The notes below the pieces were generated by a model that had not been told where the DNA came from, ran no database searches, and worked only from the letters and a program-made list of their open reading frames with translations. Positions 25,023 through 33,924 of a stretch of 64,000 nucleotides of DNA are shown here, piece after piece (position 1 is the first letter of the stretch; every line of letters begins with the position of its first letter). The position numbers and the translations under genes are program-made. Origin of the DNA: Microbacterium sp. RURRCA19A (GTDB lineage: Bacteria; Actinomycetota; Actinomycetes; Actinomycetales; Microbacteriaceae); the NCBI RefSeq assembly GCF_900156455.1, contig NZ_FTNQ01000005.1, positions 123,752 to 187,751 of the forward strand, given 5' to 3'.

Positions 25023-26881
25023 GCCCGCACCCCTTCCTCGGCGCCCAGCGGCGGCCGTGCCGGACCCTCGTCGAGGATCGCGTCCAGCAGCGCCCGCGTG
25101 TACGGGTGCTGCGCTTCGGTGAAGATCGCCCGGACCGGGCCCTGCTCGACGAACACGCCGTTCTGCATGACCGTCACGCGGTCGCAGAGGTCGGCGACGA
25201 CGCCGAAGTTGTGCGTCACGAGCAGCATCGCCATGTGCCGCTCCTTCTGGAGGTCGCGCAGCAGCTCGAGGACCTCGGCCTGCACCGTGACGTCGAGGGC
25301 GGTGGTCGGCTCGTCGGCGATGATGAGCTCGGGATCGGTCGAGACGGCACCGGCGATCAGCACGCGCTGGGCCATGCCGCCGGAGACCTCGAACGGGTAC
25401 GCGTCGAACGTGCGGGCCGGGTCGGGGATGCCGACGCGGGCGAGCAGCTCGAGGGCGCGCTCGCGCGCCTGCTTCTTCGACAGCCCGAGGTTCTTGCGCA
25501 GCGGCTCGACGAGCTGGCTGCCGATCGTGAAGGCCGGGTCCAGGTTGCTCATCGGCTCCTGGGGGATGTAGGCGATGCGCTTGCCGCGCACGCCCCCGTA
25601 GACCTTCTCGTCGGCGTCGGCCAGCTCGGTGCCGTCGAAGAGGATCGACCCGGCCGTGACCGAGCCGCCGCGGGGGAGGAGACCGAGGACGGCGAACGCC
25701 GTCTGCGACTTGCCCGAACCGGACTCGCCGATCAGACCGTGCACCTCTCCCTTGCGGACGTCGAGCGAGACGCCGTGGACGACCTCGATGTGGGAGCCGT
25801 CGGCCTGGTCGTACCCGACGTGGAGGTCGCGGACGCGCAGGAGCGTGTCGGTCGCCTTGCTGCGGGTGTCGTCGGCGTGCACGATCACGTCGCTGTCCAC
25901 GATCGGGAGCTCGTCCGGGTCGAGCACGTCGCCGCCGGTCAGCGAGACCGAGGTGGTGACGGCGGCGATCGAGCCGGTGCGGCTCGACACCGCGCGACGG
26001 CGGCGGCGGCGCACGGTGACGGTGCGTTCGAGCTCGTCGCGGAGGACGTTGGCCAGCAGCGTCAGGGCGATGCACGTGAGGGCGATCGCGAGCGAGGGCC
26101 AGATCAGGCCGGCGGGGTTCTTGTAGATGTTCTTGAACGCGTCGGTGAGCATCGAGCCCCAAGTGGGGACGTTGGAATCGCCGAGACCGAGGAACTCCAG
26201 CCCGGACTGGATCGCGATCGCGATGCCCGAGACGATCGCGGCCTGGATGATGATGGGCGCGCGGACGACCGACAGCACGTGCCGGCCGATGATGCGCGTG
26301 TCGCTGAGGCCCGACACCCGGGCCGCGTCGACGTAGAGCTCGCCGCGGACGGCGGTCACCGAGGCGAAGACCAGGCGGAAGAAGCCGGGCGAGAGCAGGA
26401 TGCCGAAGATCACCATCGACAGCCACACGGAGGGTCCGAGCACGGCGCGCGCCGCGAGCAGCACGACGATGCCCGGGAGGGCCATGGTCAGCTCCGTGAC
26501 CCACGTGGCCACGGTGTTGAACCAGCCCTGGTAGTACCCGGCGATGAGGCCGCTGATCACGCCGATCAGGACGGCGACGACGACCGCGACGAGGGCGGCG
26601 GCGATGCTCGTCTGCGTGGCGGCGAGGAGGCGGGACAGGACGTCGCGGCCGCTGCCGTCGGTGCCGAGCAGGTGCGCGGGGCTGGGCCCGGACAGGATGC
26701 TGCGGATGTCGGCGAAGTTCGGGTCCTGCGGCGCCACGAGCGGACCGATGAAGGTCAGCACCGCGACGATCGCCAGGAAGATCAGCGAGACGAGCCCGAC
26801 CGGGCGGCGCACCAGCCGACGGAACAGGGCGACCCGTACGGGGGCGACGGGGACGGCGGGAGGGACGGCGATGGCGGTCAT
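25019..26881 (-). CDS. Fused ABC permease-ATPase (DppC-DppD type)
   Basis: 620-aa fusion. Residues about 1-290 form a DppC-like permease with the LGTDGSGRDVLSRLL cytoplasmic loop, several helices and the EAA-loop region AARVSGLSDTRII. A charged linker of roughly 60 residues (about 290-345) follows. Residues about 350-610 form an OppD-like ATPase with Walker A GESGSGKSQT, signature VSGGMAQR, Walker B LIIADEP and H-loop THN. Such permease/ATP-binding fusions occur in other actinobacteria. The ATG at 26881 overlaps the DppB stop. The result is one membrane and one ATPase subunit covalently linked with the second of each on separate chains. Confidence 0.9.
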   Translation of the reverse strand: MTAIAVPPAVPVAPVRVALFRRLVRRPVGLVSLIFLAIVAVLTFIGPLVAPQDPNFADIRSILSGPSPAHLLGTDGSGRDVLSRLLAATQTSIAAALVAVVVAVLIGVISGLIAGYYQGWFNTVATWVTELTMALPGIVVLLAARAVLGPSVWLSMVIFGILLSPGFFRLVFASVTAVRGELYVDAARVSGLSDTRIIGRHVLSVVRAPIIIQAAIVSGIAIAIQSGLEFLGLGDSNVPTWGSMLTDAFKNIYKNPAGLIWPSLAIALTCIALTLLANVLRDELERTVTVRRRRRRAVSSRTGSIAAVTTSVSLTGGDVLDPDELPIVDSDVIVHADDTRSKATDTLLRVRDLHVGYDQADGSHIEVVHGVSLDVRKGEVHGLIGESGSGKSQTAFAVLGLLPRGGSVTAGSILFDGTELADADEKVYGGVRGKRIAYIPQEPMSNLDPAFTIGSQLVEPLRKNLGLSKKQARERALELLARVGIPDPARTFDAYPFEVSGGMAQRVLIAGAVSTDPELIIADEPTTALDVTVQAEVLELLRDLQKERHMAMLLVTHNFGVVADLCDRVTVMQNGVFVEQGPVRAIFTEAQHPYTRALLDAILDEGPARPPLGAEEGVRA

Positions 26882-27819
26882 GCGAGTCGCACCTTCGGGT
26901 TGAGGGCCGCCTGGGCCAGGTCGATCAGGAGGTTGACGACGACCACGATGATCGCGAAGGCGATCACGAGGCCCATGACGACGGGGATGTCGCCGAGGGT
27001 CGTCGCCCGGACGCTCAGCTGACCCATGCCGGGGATGGCGAAGATCTGCTCGACGATGACGGCGCCGCCGAGGAGCCCGACGAACTGCACGGCGAGCACC
27101 GCGAGGGCGGGACCGCCGGCGTTGCGGAGCACGTGCTTGTAGACGACGGAGCGCTCGCTCAGGCCGCGCGAGCGGAGCGTGCGGACGTAGTCGCGGGAGG
27201 TGGCGTCGAGGACCGAGCCGCGCACCTGCTGCGCCACGGTCGCGATCGCGCCGATCGACAGCGCGGTGATGGGGAGGATCACGGACGAGAGCCAGCCGCT
27301 CACGGACGTCGTGATCGGCGTGAAGCCCGTCGCCTTGAACCAGCCGAGGTTGACGGCGAACACGAGGACGAGGACCAGGGCGATGAGGAAGCCCGGGACG
27401 GCGAAGCCGACGAGCGAGAGGAACTGCACCGTGGCATCCACCGCGCCTCCGCGGCGGGCGGCGAGGACGCCGAGCAGCACGGAGAGGACGGCCGACACGA
27501 GCGTGGCGCCGATGACGATCGACAGCGTCACCCCGAGGCGCCCGGAGACGCTCGTCGAGACGAGCTCGCCGTTGAACCAGCTCCGACCGAGGTTCCCGGT
27601 CAGGGCGGAGGTCACCCAGTCGGTGTACTGCGTGAGCAGCGGCCGGTCCAGCCCCAGCTCCGCGGTCTTCTTGGCGACGGTCTCGGCGGTGGCGGTCTCG
27701 CCCAGGATGCGGCGGGCGATGTCGCCGCCCGCGGCGTAGAGCAGGGTGAAGGCCAGCAGCGAGATGACGGCGACGAGGACGACGCCGGACAGCAGCCGGC
27801 GCACGATGAATGCGAACAT
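26878..27819 (-). CDS. ABC transporter permease (DppB type)
   Basis: 313-aa inner-membrane permease. It begins MFAFIVRRLLSGVVLV, shows the periplasmic domain LDRPLLTQYTDWV followed by NLGRSW, and carries the EAA-like cytoplasmic loop DYVRTLRSRGLSERSVVYKH and a terminal LIDLAQAALNPKVRL. I chose the ATG at 27819, ten codons inside the longest frame, because GAGGG sits at the right distance upstream and the longer version would run into a stem-loop. It is the first gene after the binding protein, separated by a strong hairpin. Confidence 0.9.
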   Translation of the reverse strand: MFAFIVRRLLSGVVLVAVISLLAFTLLYAAGGDIARRILGETATAETVAKKTAELGLDRPLLTQYTDWVTSALTGNLGRSWFNGELVSTSVSGRLGVTLSIVIGATLVSAVLSVLLGVLAARRGGAVDATVQFLSLVGFAVPGFLIALVLVLVFAVNLGWFKATGFTPITTSVSGWLSSVILPITALSIGAIATVAQQVRGSVLDATSRDYVRTLRSRGLSERSVVYKHVLRNAGGPALAVLAVQFVGLLGGAVIVEQIFAIPGMGQLSVRATTLGDIPVVMGLVIAFAIIVVVVNLLIDLAQAALNPKVRLA

Positions 27820-27837
27820 ATGTGGTCCCTCGGGGCG

Positions 27838-27874
27838 GACCGGGCCCACCCGACGTGTGCGGGTGGGCCCGGTC
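27838..27874 (-). terminator. Perfect 15-bp stem-loop between binding-protein and permease genes
   Basis: Arms 27838-27852 and 27860-27874 are fully complementary around a 7-nt loop. There is no T-run. It sits inside the operon immediately after the binding-protein stop, so it probably lowers read-through or protects the upstream mRNA 3' end, giving excess binding protein over permease. Confidence 0.75.
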
Positions 27875-27880
27875 GGCGGG

Positions 27881-29404
27881 TCAGTTCTTCGGCGAGAAGT
27901 CGAAGATCGACGGGTAGGCGTTGGTCGGCCAGAACTCGAGGTTCGTGTTCGGGTCGGTGGCGAAGGTGCCCTGGACGCGGAAGAACGGGGCGAACCAGGC
28001 CTGGTCGACGATGTACTTGTTGAGCTCCTTGAGGGCGGAGTCGGACTCGGCCTGCGAGCCGGTCTGGATCGTCGAGATGAGCGCGTCGACCTTCGGGTCC
28101 TCGGACTTGAAGGGGTTGAAGGTCGCGTTCGGCGCGATCATGAAGTTGATCAGCTGCCAGTCCGGGTTCTGCTCGAGGGCCATCCAGGTCGCGGGGTACT
28201 TCGGCGCGAGCATGTCCGCGATGAAGTTGGCCGAGCCGGGATCGGTGTAGTTCACCGTGATGCCGATGTCGGACAGCTGCTGGGCGACCAGGTCGAACGT
28301 CTGCTGGAACGCCGGGGTGGTCGGCATGTTCAGCGTGAAGCCGTTGGGGTAGCCGGCCTCGGCGAGGAGCTTCTTCGCAGCGGCGGGGTCGTAGGCGTAG
28401 GTGGAGTCCAGCGACTCGTCGTAGGCGACGGAGGTCGCGGGGAACACCTGCTCGGTGACGGTGCCGTAGCCGGTCTGCAGCGACTGCAGGAGGGCTTCGC
28501 GGTCGAACGCCATGTTGATCGCCTGGCGCACCTTGACGTCCGCCAGCTCGGGCGCCATCGTGCCGGCGCGGTCGAGCAGGAGGAGGCCCTGGAAGTCGAG
28601 CTCGTTGGACTCGATCGTCCAGCCGGCGCCCTCGACCTCGGTGATGGTGTTGTTGTCGGCGATCTTCGCGCCGTTGAGCTCACCGGCCTTGATCGCGTTG
28701 ATCGTCGCGGTGACGTCGTCGAAGACGTTGATGGTGAGCTTGTCGTACTTGACCGCGTCCTTGTTCCAGTAGTCGGGGTTGGCCGTGTAGTTGTACGTCG
28801 TCCCGGTCACCGAGGAGGCGGTGTCGAGGATGTAGGGGCCCGAGCCGATGGGGTTCGTCGACACGTCGGGGTTGTCGAACGACGACGGCGCCTCGACGAG
28901 ACCGGGGGCGATGGAGAGCAGGTTGATGAGCGAGGGGTCGGGCGCCGACTGGGTGATGGTCACCGTCGTGGCATCCGGGGCGGCGAAGGTCTTGCCGGCG
29001 AGCGTCGCGGCCTGCGGCGAGGTGCCGTCGCGGAAGCGCTCGAGGCTCTTGACCACGGCGTCCGCGTCGAGCTTGGTGCCGTCGGAGAACGTCACGTCGT
29101 CACGGAGCGTCAGGGTCAGGACGGTGTTGTCGGCGTTGTACTCCCACTGGGTGGCGAGCCACGGTTCGATCTCGCCCTGCGCGTTCTTCTGCAGGATCGT
29201 GTCGAAGACGGCCTGGAAGAACGGGCTGCGGTTGCCGTACTCCGCTCCCGCGCCGATGTCGTAGCTCGTCGGTGCGGCGATCGCGCCCAGCGTCAGCTGT
29301 GCACCTTCTCCGCCGGTACCGCTGCCGGTGTTGTCACCGGCGCATCCGGTCAGCGTCAGCGCTGCCGCGACGGCGAGGGCTGCTGTGGCCTTCCATCGGA
29401 ACAT
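27881..29404 (-). CDS. ABC transporter substrate-binding lipoprotein (family 5, DppA/OppA-like)
   Basis: 507-aa extracellular lipoprotein. The signal peptide ends in a lipobox LTGCAGDN at about residues 18-21. The body has SBP family 5 features: a QNAQGEIEPWLATQWEYN-like opening (here with Lys at the second position), TLTLRDDVTFSDGTKLDADAVVKS, NPIGSGPYILD and VRQAINMAFDREA. It is the first gene of the nine-gene operon ending at 14476 and faces tetR across a palindromic operator. Family 5 proteins in carbohydrate clusters often bind oligosaccharides, so a plant oligosaccharide is the likely ligand. Confidence 0.9.
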   Translation of the reverse strand: MFRWKATAALAVAAALTLTGCAGDNTGSGTGGEGAQLTLGAIAAPTSYDIGAGAEYGNRSPFFQAVFDTILQKNAQGEIEPWLATQWEYNADNTVLTLTLRDDVTFSDGTKLDADAVVKSLERFRDGTSPQAATLAGKTFAAPDATTVTITQSAPDPSLINLLSIAPGLVEAPSSFDNPDVSTNPIGSGPYILDTASSVTGTTYNYTANPDYWNKDAVKYDKLTINVFDDVTATINAIKAGELNGAKIADNNTITEVEGAGWTIESNELDFQGLLLLDRAGTMAPELADVKVRQAINMAFDREALLQSLQTGYGTVTEQVFPATSVAYDESLDSTYAYDPAAAKKLLAEAGYPNGFTLNMPTTPAFQQTFDLVAQQLSDIGITVNYTDPGSANFIADMLAPKYPATWMALEQNPDWQLINFMIAPNATFNPFKSEDPKVDALISTIQTGSQAESDSALKELNKYIVDQAWFAPFFRVQGTFATDPNTNLEFWPTNAYPSIFDFSPKN

Positions 29405-29475
29405 CCTTGTCCTCTTCTCTCTGGTGCAGGGCTCGGGTGAGTGGCCCTGCGGCGAGAAACTAACACCAAATCCGA

Positions 29476-29514
29476 GTGGCCGCTAGATTTTTGCAGCAAA
29501 AAACTAGCGACCAC
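29476..29514. promoter_or_regulatory. 39-bp nested palindrome, probable TetR operator
   Basis: Two 19-bp arms around a single central A match at 17 of 19 positions. The outer arms are GTGGYCGCTAG/CTAGCGRCCAC and the inner part is TTTTTGC-A-GCAAAAA. It lies in the divergent 29405-29591 promoter gap between the binding-protein operon and tetR. The length could accommodate two TetR dimers. Confidence 0.75.
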
Positions 29515-29579
29515 TAGAAATTCGTTGTAGAACGGTTCGTGAGAGGGCTCCCACCCGGCGATCGGTTCGGTGCGGGCGT

Positions 29580-29594
29580 TACGGTGATGCAATG
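29580..29594 (+). promoter_or_regulatory. -10 box of a probable leaderless tetR transcript
   Basis: TACGGT at 29580-29585 lies 6 nt before the ATG at 29592, the spacing expected for a leaderless mRNA. No purine-rich ribosome site precedes the start. Confidence 0.4.
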
Positions 29595-30257
29595 ACGGAG
29601 ACGACGCAGGCTCCCCGCCGACAGCGGGGCGAGTATGCGAAATCCGAGGCGACCCGGCAGGCGATCCTGGATGCCGCGCTGGAGGTCTTCGCCGAAGCCG
29701 GGTACCGGTCGGGGTCGCTGCGTGAGATCGCGCAGCGCGTCGGCATGAGCGAAGCGGGGCTGCTCCACCACTTCCCGCGCAAGAGCGCGCTGCTGCAGGC
29801 GGTGCTCGACCACCGCGACGAGCTCGCCCGCTCGATCGTGGACTTCACCAAGGACGACGGCGTCGAGACCCTGCGCAACCTGGTCGACCTCGCGCGGCAC
29901 AACGCCTCCGTCCCGGGAGTCGTCGAGCTCTACTGCACGGTCTCGGCCGAGGCGACCGCGCCCGACCACCCGGCCCACGATTACTTCCGCCGCCGCTACG
30001 AACAGGTGCGGGAGAGCACACGCGAAGCCTTCGAACGCATCGAGGCGGCGGGACGGCTCGCCCCCGGACTCCACCCCGGTCGCGCGGCGGTCGCCACGAT
30101 CGCCCTGATGGACGGCCTGCAGGTGCAGTGGCTCCTCGATCCGGCATCGACCGACATGGCCGACGCGCTCGCCGAATACTTCCGGGGCCTGGTGCGCGGG
30201 TTCGATCTGACCGCGCTGGAGGACCTGCTCGACACGGTGGCCGAGGACGCCCCGTGA
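29592..30257 (+). CDS. TetR-family regulator of the glycan operon
   Basis: 221-aa regulator. The N-terminal HTH is clear: ATRQAILDAALEVFAEAGYRSGSLREIAQ at about residues 18-46, then RVGMSEAGLLHHFPRKSALL. The C-terminal ligand domain is helical. It is divergent from the ABC/glycosidase operon and its stop overlaps the GH2 start (GTGA), so it probably represses both units through the 29476-29514 palindrome. The effector is presumably an imported sugar. TetR control of a glycan locus is less usual than LacI or GntR control. Confidence 0.9.
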   Translation: MTETTQAPRRQRGEYAKSEATRQAILDAALEVFAEAGYRSGSLREIAQRVGMSEAGLLHHFPRKSALLQAVLDHRDELARSIVDFTKDDGVETLRNLVDLARHNASVPGVVELYCTVSAEATAPDHPAHDYFRRRYEQVRESTREAFERIEAAGRLAPGLHPGRAAVATIALMDGLQVQWLLDPASTDMADALAEYFRGLVRGFDLTALEDLLDTVAEDAP

Positions 30258-32683
30258 TCCGCACGCCCCTGCTCCACGGCTGGACCGTGGGGCCGAAGCT
30301 CGGCGCGTTCGAACAGCGCGACGCGGCCACCGCCTACGTCCCCGTCACCCTCCCGCACGATGCGCTGCGCGACCTCGCCCGCGATCCCGGCAGCCCGCAG
30401 GGGGTGACCTCCGGCTACTACCCGGGCGGTGTGTTCGAGTACGTCCGTGAGCTCGACGTCCCCGACGACTGGCGCGAGAAGACGGTGCTGTTGGAGTTCG
30501 AGGGCGTCTACCGCGACGCCGTCGTGTTCGTCAACGGCGACCGCGCCGCGCACGAGGCCAGCGGGTACGCCGCCTTCACCGTCCGCCTCGACGCGTACCT
30601 CCGCTTCGGCCGGGTGAACCGCATCACCGTCGAGGCCCGCGTCCACAAAGACTCTCGCTGGTACACGGGAGCCGGCATCCACCGTCCCGTGCACCTCGTC
30701 GTCGCCGAGCCCGTCCACCTCGCCCTGGATGCCACGCGCATCACCACGCCCGACGTCGACGACGAGCGCGCGATCGTCGCGGTCTCGTCGGTGGTCGAGA
30801 ACGAGACCCGCCACACGCGGACGGTGCGCGTCCGGTGGGAGGCGACCGCACCCGACGGCACGGTCGTCGCGACCGGCGACTCGCCCGTTTCGGTGCTCCC
30901 GGGCGAACGCGCGACGGCGCGGCAGCGCCTCTCCGTGCGCGCCCCGCGACGCTGGGGCATCGACGATCCGCAGCTGTACGGCCTGCGGACGACGCTCGTC
31001 GAGGAGGACCGAGCGGTGCCGCTCGACGAGGAGACGGTGGTGTTCGGCATCCGGACGCTCCGGCTCGACCCCGTGCACGGTCTGCGGATCAACGGCGAGA
31101 GCGTGACGCTCCGCGGCGCCTGCGTGCACCACGACAACGGACCTCTCGGAGCGGTGACGATCCCCGCGGCCGAGGACCGGCGGATCCGGCTGCTGAAGGA
31201 GGCCGGGTTCACCGCGATCCGCAGCTCCCACAATCCCGCGAGCCGCGCGATGCTCGAGGCCTGCGACCGCCACGGGATGGTCGTGATGGACGAGCTCGGC
31301 GACGTCTGGACCCGGGCGAAGACCGGATTCGACCACTCCGTCGGCTTCGCCGATCGCTGGCGCCGCGACGTCGAGGCGATGGTGGCGAAGGATGCCAACC
31401 ACCCCAGCGTCGTGCTGTACTCCATCGGCAACGAGATCCTGGAGCTCGCGAGCGCGCACGGTGCCGTGTGGAGCCGACGTCTCGCCGAAGCCGTCCGCGA
31501 ACTCGACGACACCCGCTTCGTGACCAACGGCATCAACGGCATCATCGCGAACCTGGACCGGATGGCCGAGGCGAGGGCCGAGGCCGAGGCGACCGACCCG
31601 AACACGCTGATGGCCACGATGGGCGAGCAGATGGCCCTGCTGAATGCGTCGTCGCTCGTGACCGACTCGATCGAGGAGTCCGCGGCGGTCCTCGACGTCG
31701 TCGGCTTCAACTACGCCGACTCGCGCTACGCGTTGGATGCCGAGCTGTTCCCGAACCGCGTGATCGTCGGGTCCGAGACGTTCCCGGAGCGGATCGGGGC
31801 GCTGTGGCCGCTCGTGTCGAGCCAGCCCCACGTGATCGGCGACTTCACGTGGACCGGGTGGGACTACCTCGGCGAGGCCGGGATCGGGCGCGTCGACTAC
31901 ACCGACGAACCGGGGTACGTCGCCACCGGCACCGCGGGACCCTACCCCTACCTGGCGGCCGAGTCCGGCGACCTCGACGTCACCGGGCACCGCCGCACCG
32001 TCTCCTATTTCCGCGAGATCGTCTACGGCCTGCGCGACGAACCGTTCATCGCGGTCCACCCGCCGCGTCACCACGGCCGGCCGACCGCGGTCACGCCGTG
32101 GTCGTGGGACGACACCGTCGCGTCGTGGACCTGGGGTGTCGCGCCCGGATCGCCCGCGCGCGTCGACGTGTACGCCGACGCCGACGAGGTCGAGCTGCTC
32201 CGTGACGGCGTCTCGCTCGGCGTCGCGCCGGTCGGGGAGGCGCGCGAGTTCACCGCGCGCTTCGAGACCGAGTACGTCCCCGGCGAGCTCGTCGCGGTCG
32301 CTCGATGCGACGGCGTCGAGGTCGGCCGGACGGCGCTGCGGACGGCGGCCGCCGAGGTCGCGCTCACCGCGCGGGCCGAGGCCGGCACGATCGCCGCCGA
32401 TCCCGACGCGTTGGGATTCGTGCGGATCGCCCTCGAGGATGCCGCGGGCATCGTCCCGTGCGACCGTGACGTGCCCGTCACGGTGCGGGTCGACGGGCCG
32501 GCGGTGCTCGCGGGCCTCGGCACCGGTCGCGCGGCGACCGAGGAGGCGTTCTCCGCGGCATCCGTGACGCTCTTCCACGGACGGGCGCTCGCCGTCGTCC
32601 GTCCCACCGGCGCGGGGGAGATCCGCGTCCGGGTCTCGGCCGAGGGGCACGGCGACACCGAGGTCGTCGTCCGGGCGGGGTGA
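30254..32683 (+). CDS. GH2 beta-glycosidase (beta-galactosidase/glucuronidase group)
   Basis: 809-aa intracellular enzyme. Order: sugar-binding jelly roll (about 1-165), Ig-like sandwich (about 170-275), TIM barrel (about 280-570), then two further beta domains of DUF4982-like type. The acid/base Glu is in YSIGNEILEL at about residue 393 and the nucleophile Glu in IVGSETFPERI at about 506. No signal peptide. The GTG start at 30254 overlaps the tetR stop. GH2 members of this form act on beta-galactosides, beta-glucuronides or beta-galacturonides. The specificity cannot be fixed here. Confidence 0.88.
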   Translation: MIRTPLLHGWTVGPKLGAFEQRDAATAYVPVTLPHDALRDLARDPGSPQGVTSGYYPGGVFEYVRELDVPDDWREKTVLLEFEGVYRDAVVFVNGDRAAHEASGYAAFTVRLDAYLRFGRVNRITVEARVHKDSRWYTGAGIHRPVHLVVAEPVHLALDATRITTPDVDDERAIVAVSSVVENETRHTRTVRVRWEATAPDGTVVATGDSPVSVLPGERATARQRLSVRAPRRWGIDDPQLYGLRTTLVEEDRAVPLDEETVVFGIRTLRLDPVHGLRINGESVTLRGACVHHDNGPLGAVTIPAAEDRRIRLLKEAGFTAIRSSHNPASRAMLEACDRHGMVVMDELGDVWTRAKTGFDHSVGFADRWRRDVEAMVAKDANHPSVVLYSIGNEILELASAHGAVWSRRLAEAVRELDDTRFVTNGINGIIANLDRMAEARAEAEATDPNTLMATMGEQMALLNASSLVTDSIEESAAVLDVVGFNYADSRYALDAELFPNRVIVGSETFPERIGALWPLVSSQPHVIGDFTWTGWDYLGEAGIGRVDYTDEPGYVATGTAGPYPYLAAESGDLDVTGHRRTVSYFREIVYGLRDEPFIAVHPPRHHGRPTAVTPWSWDDTVASWTWGVAPGSPARVDVYADADEVELLRDGVSLGVAPVGEAREFTARFETEYVPGELVAVARCDGVEVGRTALRTAAAEVALTARAEAGTIAADPDALGFVRIALEDAAGIVPCDRDVPVTVRVDGPAVLAGLGTGRAATEEAFSAASVTLFHGRALAVVRPTGAGEIRVRVSAEGHGDTEVVVRAG

Positions 32684-32824
32684 TCCCGGATACGACAGAA
32701 GGCCCCCAAGTACTCTCCGAGGCCCTCCGCAACGGATCCGACCATACGGAGACGAACGGGACGTGTCGGGGGGATTGCCATTCCGGCGCTGTTGACCTAA
32801 GCGCGACTCTGCCACACTCACCCC

Positions 32825-33253
32825 ATGAGGTTCGAGACGACGCTGTTCCAGATGGGCAACAACACCGGCATCGAGGTGCCGCCCGAGGTGGTCGAGGGAC
32901 TGGGGGGCGGGAAACGCGCCGCGGTGACGGTCGACGTCAACGGGTACGTCTACACCAGCACGCTTGCGGTCATGGGCGGGCGTCACCTCATCCCGTTCTC
33001 GGCCGACAAGCGGAAGGCCACGAAACTCGCGGGCGGTGACCCGATCACGGTCGAGCTGACCCTCGACACCACCGAGCGCCTCGTCGAGCTCCCCGACGAT
33101 CTCGCCGCCGCGCTCGACGCCGCGGGCGTCCGGGCGGCGTTCGACGCGCTGGCCCCCAGCACGCGCAAGGCGCACGCGGGCAGCGTGGGCGAGGCGAAGG
33201 CGGCCGAGACGCGGGCCCGTCGCATCCAGAAGATCGTCACCGCCCTGTCCTGA
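32825..33253 (+). CDS. YdeI/OmpD-associated family protein (DUF1905 type)
   Basis: 142-aa cytoplasmic protein. The N-terminal half is a small beta-barrel of DUF1905 type (MRFETTLFQMGNNTGIEVP, then GGKRAAVTVDVNGYVY). The C-terminal half carries the YdeI motif LAPSTRKAHAGSVGEAKAAETRARRI in two parts. Family members are linked to stress or bacteriocin tolerance, but the biochemical role is unknown. It is a single gene with a short promoter gap (32684-32824) in which I see no clear operator or terminator. Confidence 0.82.
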   Translation: MRFETTLFQMGNNTGIEVPPEVVEGLGGGKRAAVTVDVNGYVYTSTLAVMGGRHLIPFSADKRKATKLAGGDPITVELTLDTTERLVELPDDLAAALDAAGVRAAFDALAPSTRKAHAGSVGEAKAAETRARRIQKIVTALS

Positions 33254-33300
33254 CCGCCGTCGACCGACGGCGCGACCGATAGCCTGGAGCGGGAGGTCGC

Positions 33301-33915
33301 GTGGGCCGGACGAAGGATGCCATCGCCGAGGGGCTGTCGATCGCGACGGCCGCGGCGCGGCTCACCGTACGCAATCGCATCCTTGTCGAGACGATCGCCC
33401 GCGGGGGACACTTCGACGGTGAGGTGTTCGCGGAGTTCGCCCGCGAGACCCTGCGTGCCCTCGCCACCGAGCAGGACCAGGCCGCGGATCGCGTGACCCA
33501 GCAGCGCAAGCGCGCCTGGGGCCGCTTCTCCGACTCGTCGGGCACGCACGACTACCGCGACCGCGACACCCGCAACCTCCGCCGCCGCGCCCGTCAGTCG
33601 CACGGCGTGGCGAAGGAGCTGCGCGCGTTCGCCGGCGACGCCGAGCGCGTCGACGCCCTCGTCGCCGCGGCCCGCGCGGCCGCGTGGGGCGACGTCGAGG
33701 CGAACCTGTCGAAGCGGCTGGACGTCGAGGGCATGACGGCGGATGCCGATCCCGACTACGCCACGATGCGTCGCGCCCGCATGGATGCGCTGCGCATGGT
33801 CGATCTCGCGCGCCTGGCCTCTCAGGCGAAGAAGCGCGCGAAGGAGCAGGCCGCGGCCGCCGGTGACGAGGCGGAGGCTCCGGCGCCGAAGAAGAAGAAA
33901 TCGACCTCGGCCTGA
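33301..33915 (+). CDS. Conserved hypothetical protein, basic and helical
   Basis: 204-aa protein beginning GRTKDAIAEGLSIATAAARL and predicted mostly helical, with charged runs (HDYRDRDTRNLRRRARQS) and a lysine-rich tail (PKKKKSTSA). I do not recognise a catalytic motif. It has no membrane segment and no HTH signature, though the basic tail could bind nucleic acid. The GTG start at 33301 follows GGGAGGTCGC, a good ribosome site. It sits 47 nt after the YdeI-like gene. Confidence 0.65.
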   Translation: MGRTKDAIAEGLSIATAAARLTVRNRILVETIARGGHFDGEVFAEFARETLRALATEQDQAADRVTQQRKRAWGRFSDSSGTHDYRDRDTRNLRRRARQSHGVAKELRAFAGDAERVDALVAAARAAAWGDVEANLSKRLDVEGMTADADPDYATMRRARMDALRMVDLARLASQAKKRAKEQAAAAGDEAEAPAPKKKKSTSA

Positions 33916-33924
33916 CGCGAACCG

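Noticed and set aside
29996..33175. 1059-codon minus-strand frame over the GH2 gene
   Set aside because: Shadow frame caused by high GC; composition is Arg/Asp/His-rich with no domain pattern, while the plus strand has a full GH2 enzyme.
33301..33915. Asparagine-synthase-like label for the basic helical protein
   Set aside because: No glutaminase or synthetase motif and far too short; left as hypothetical.
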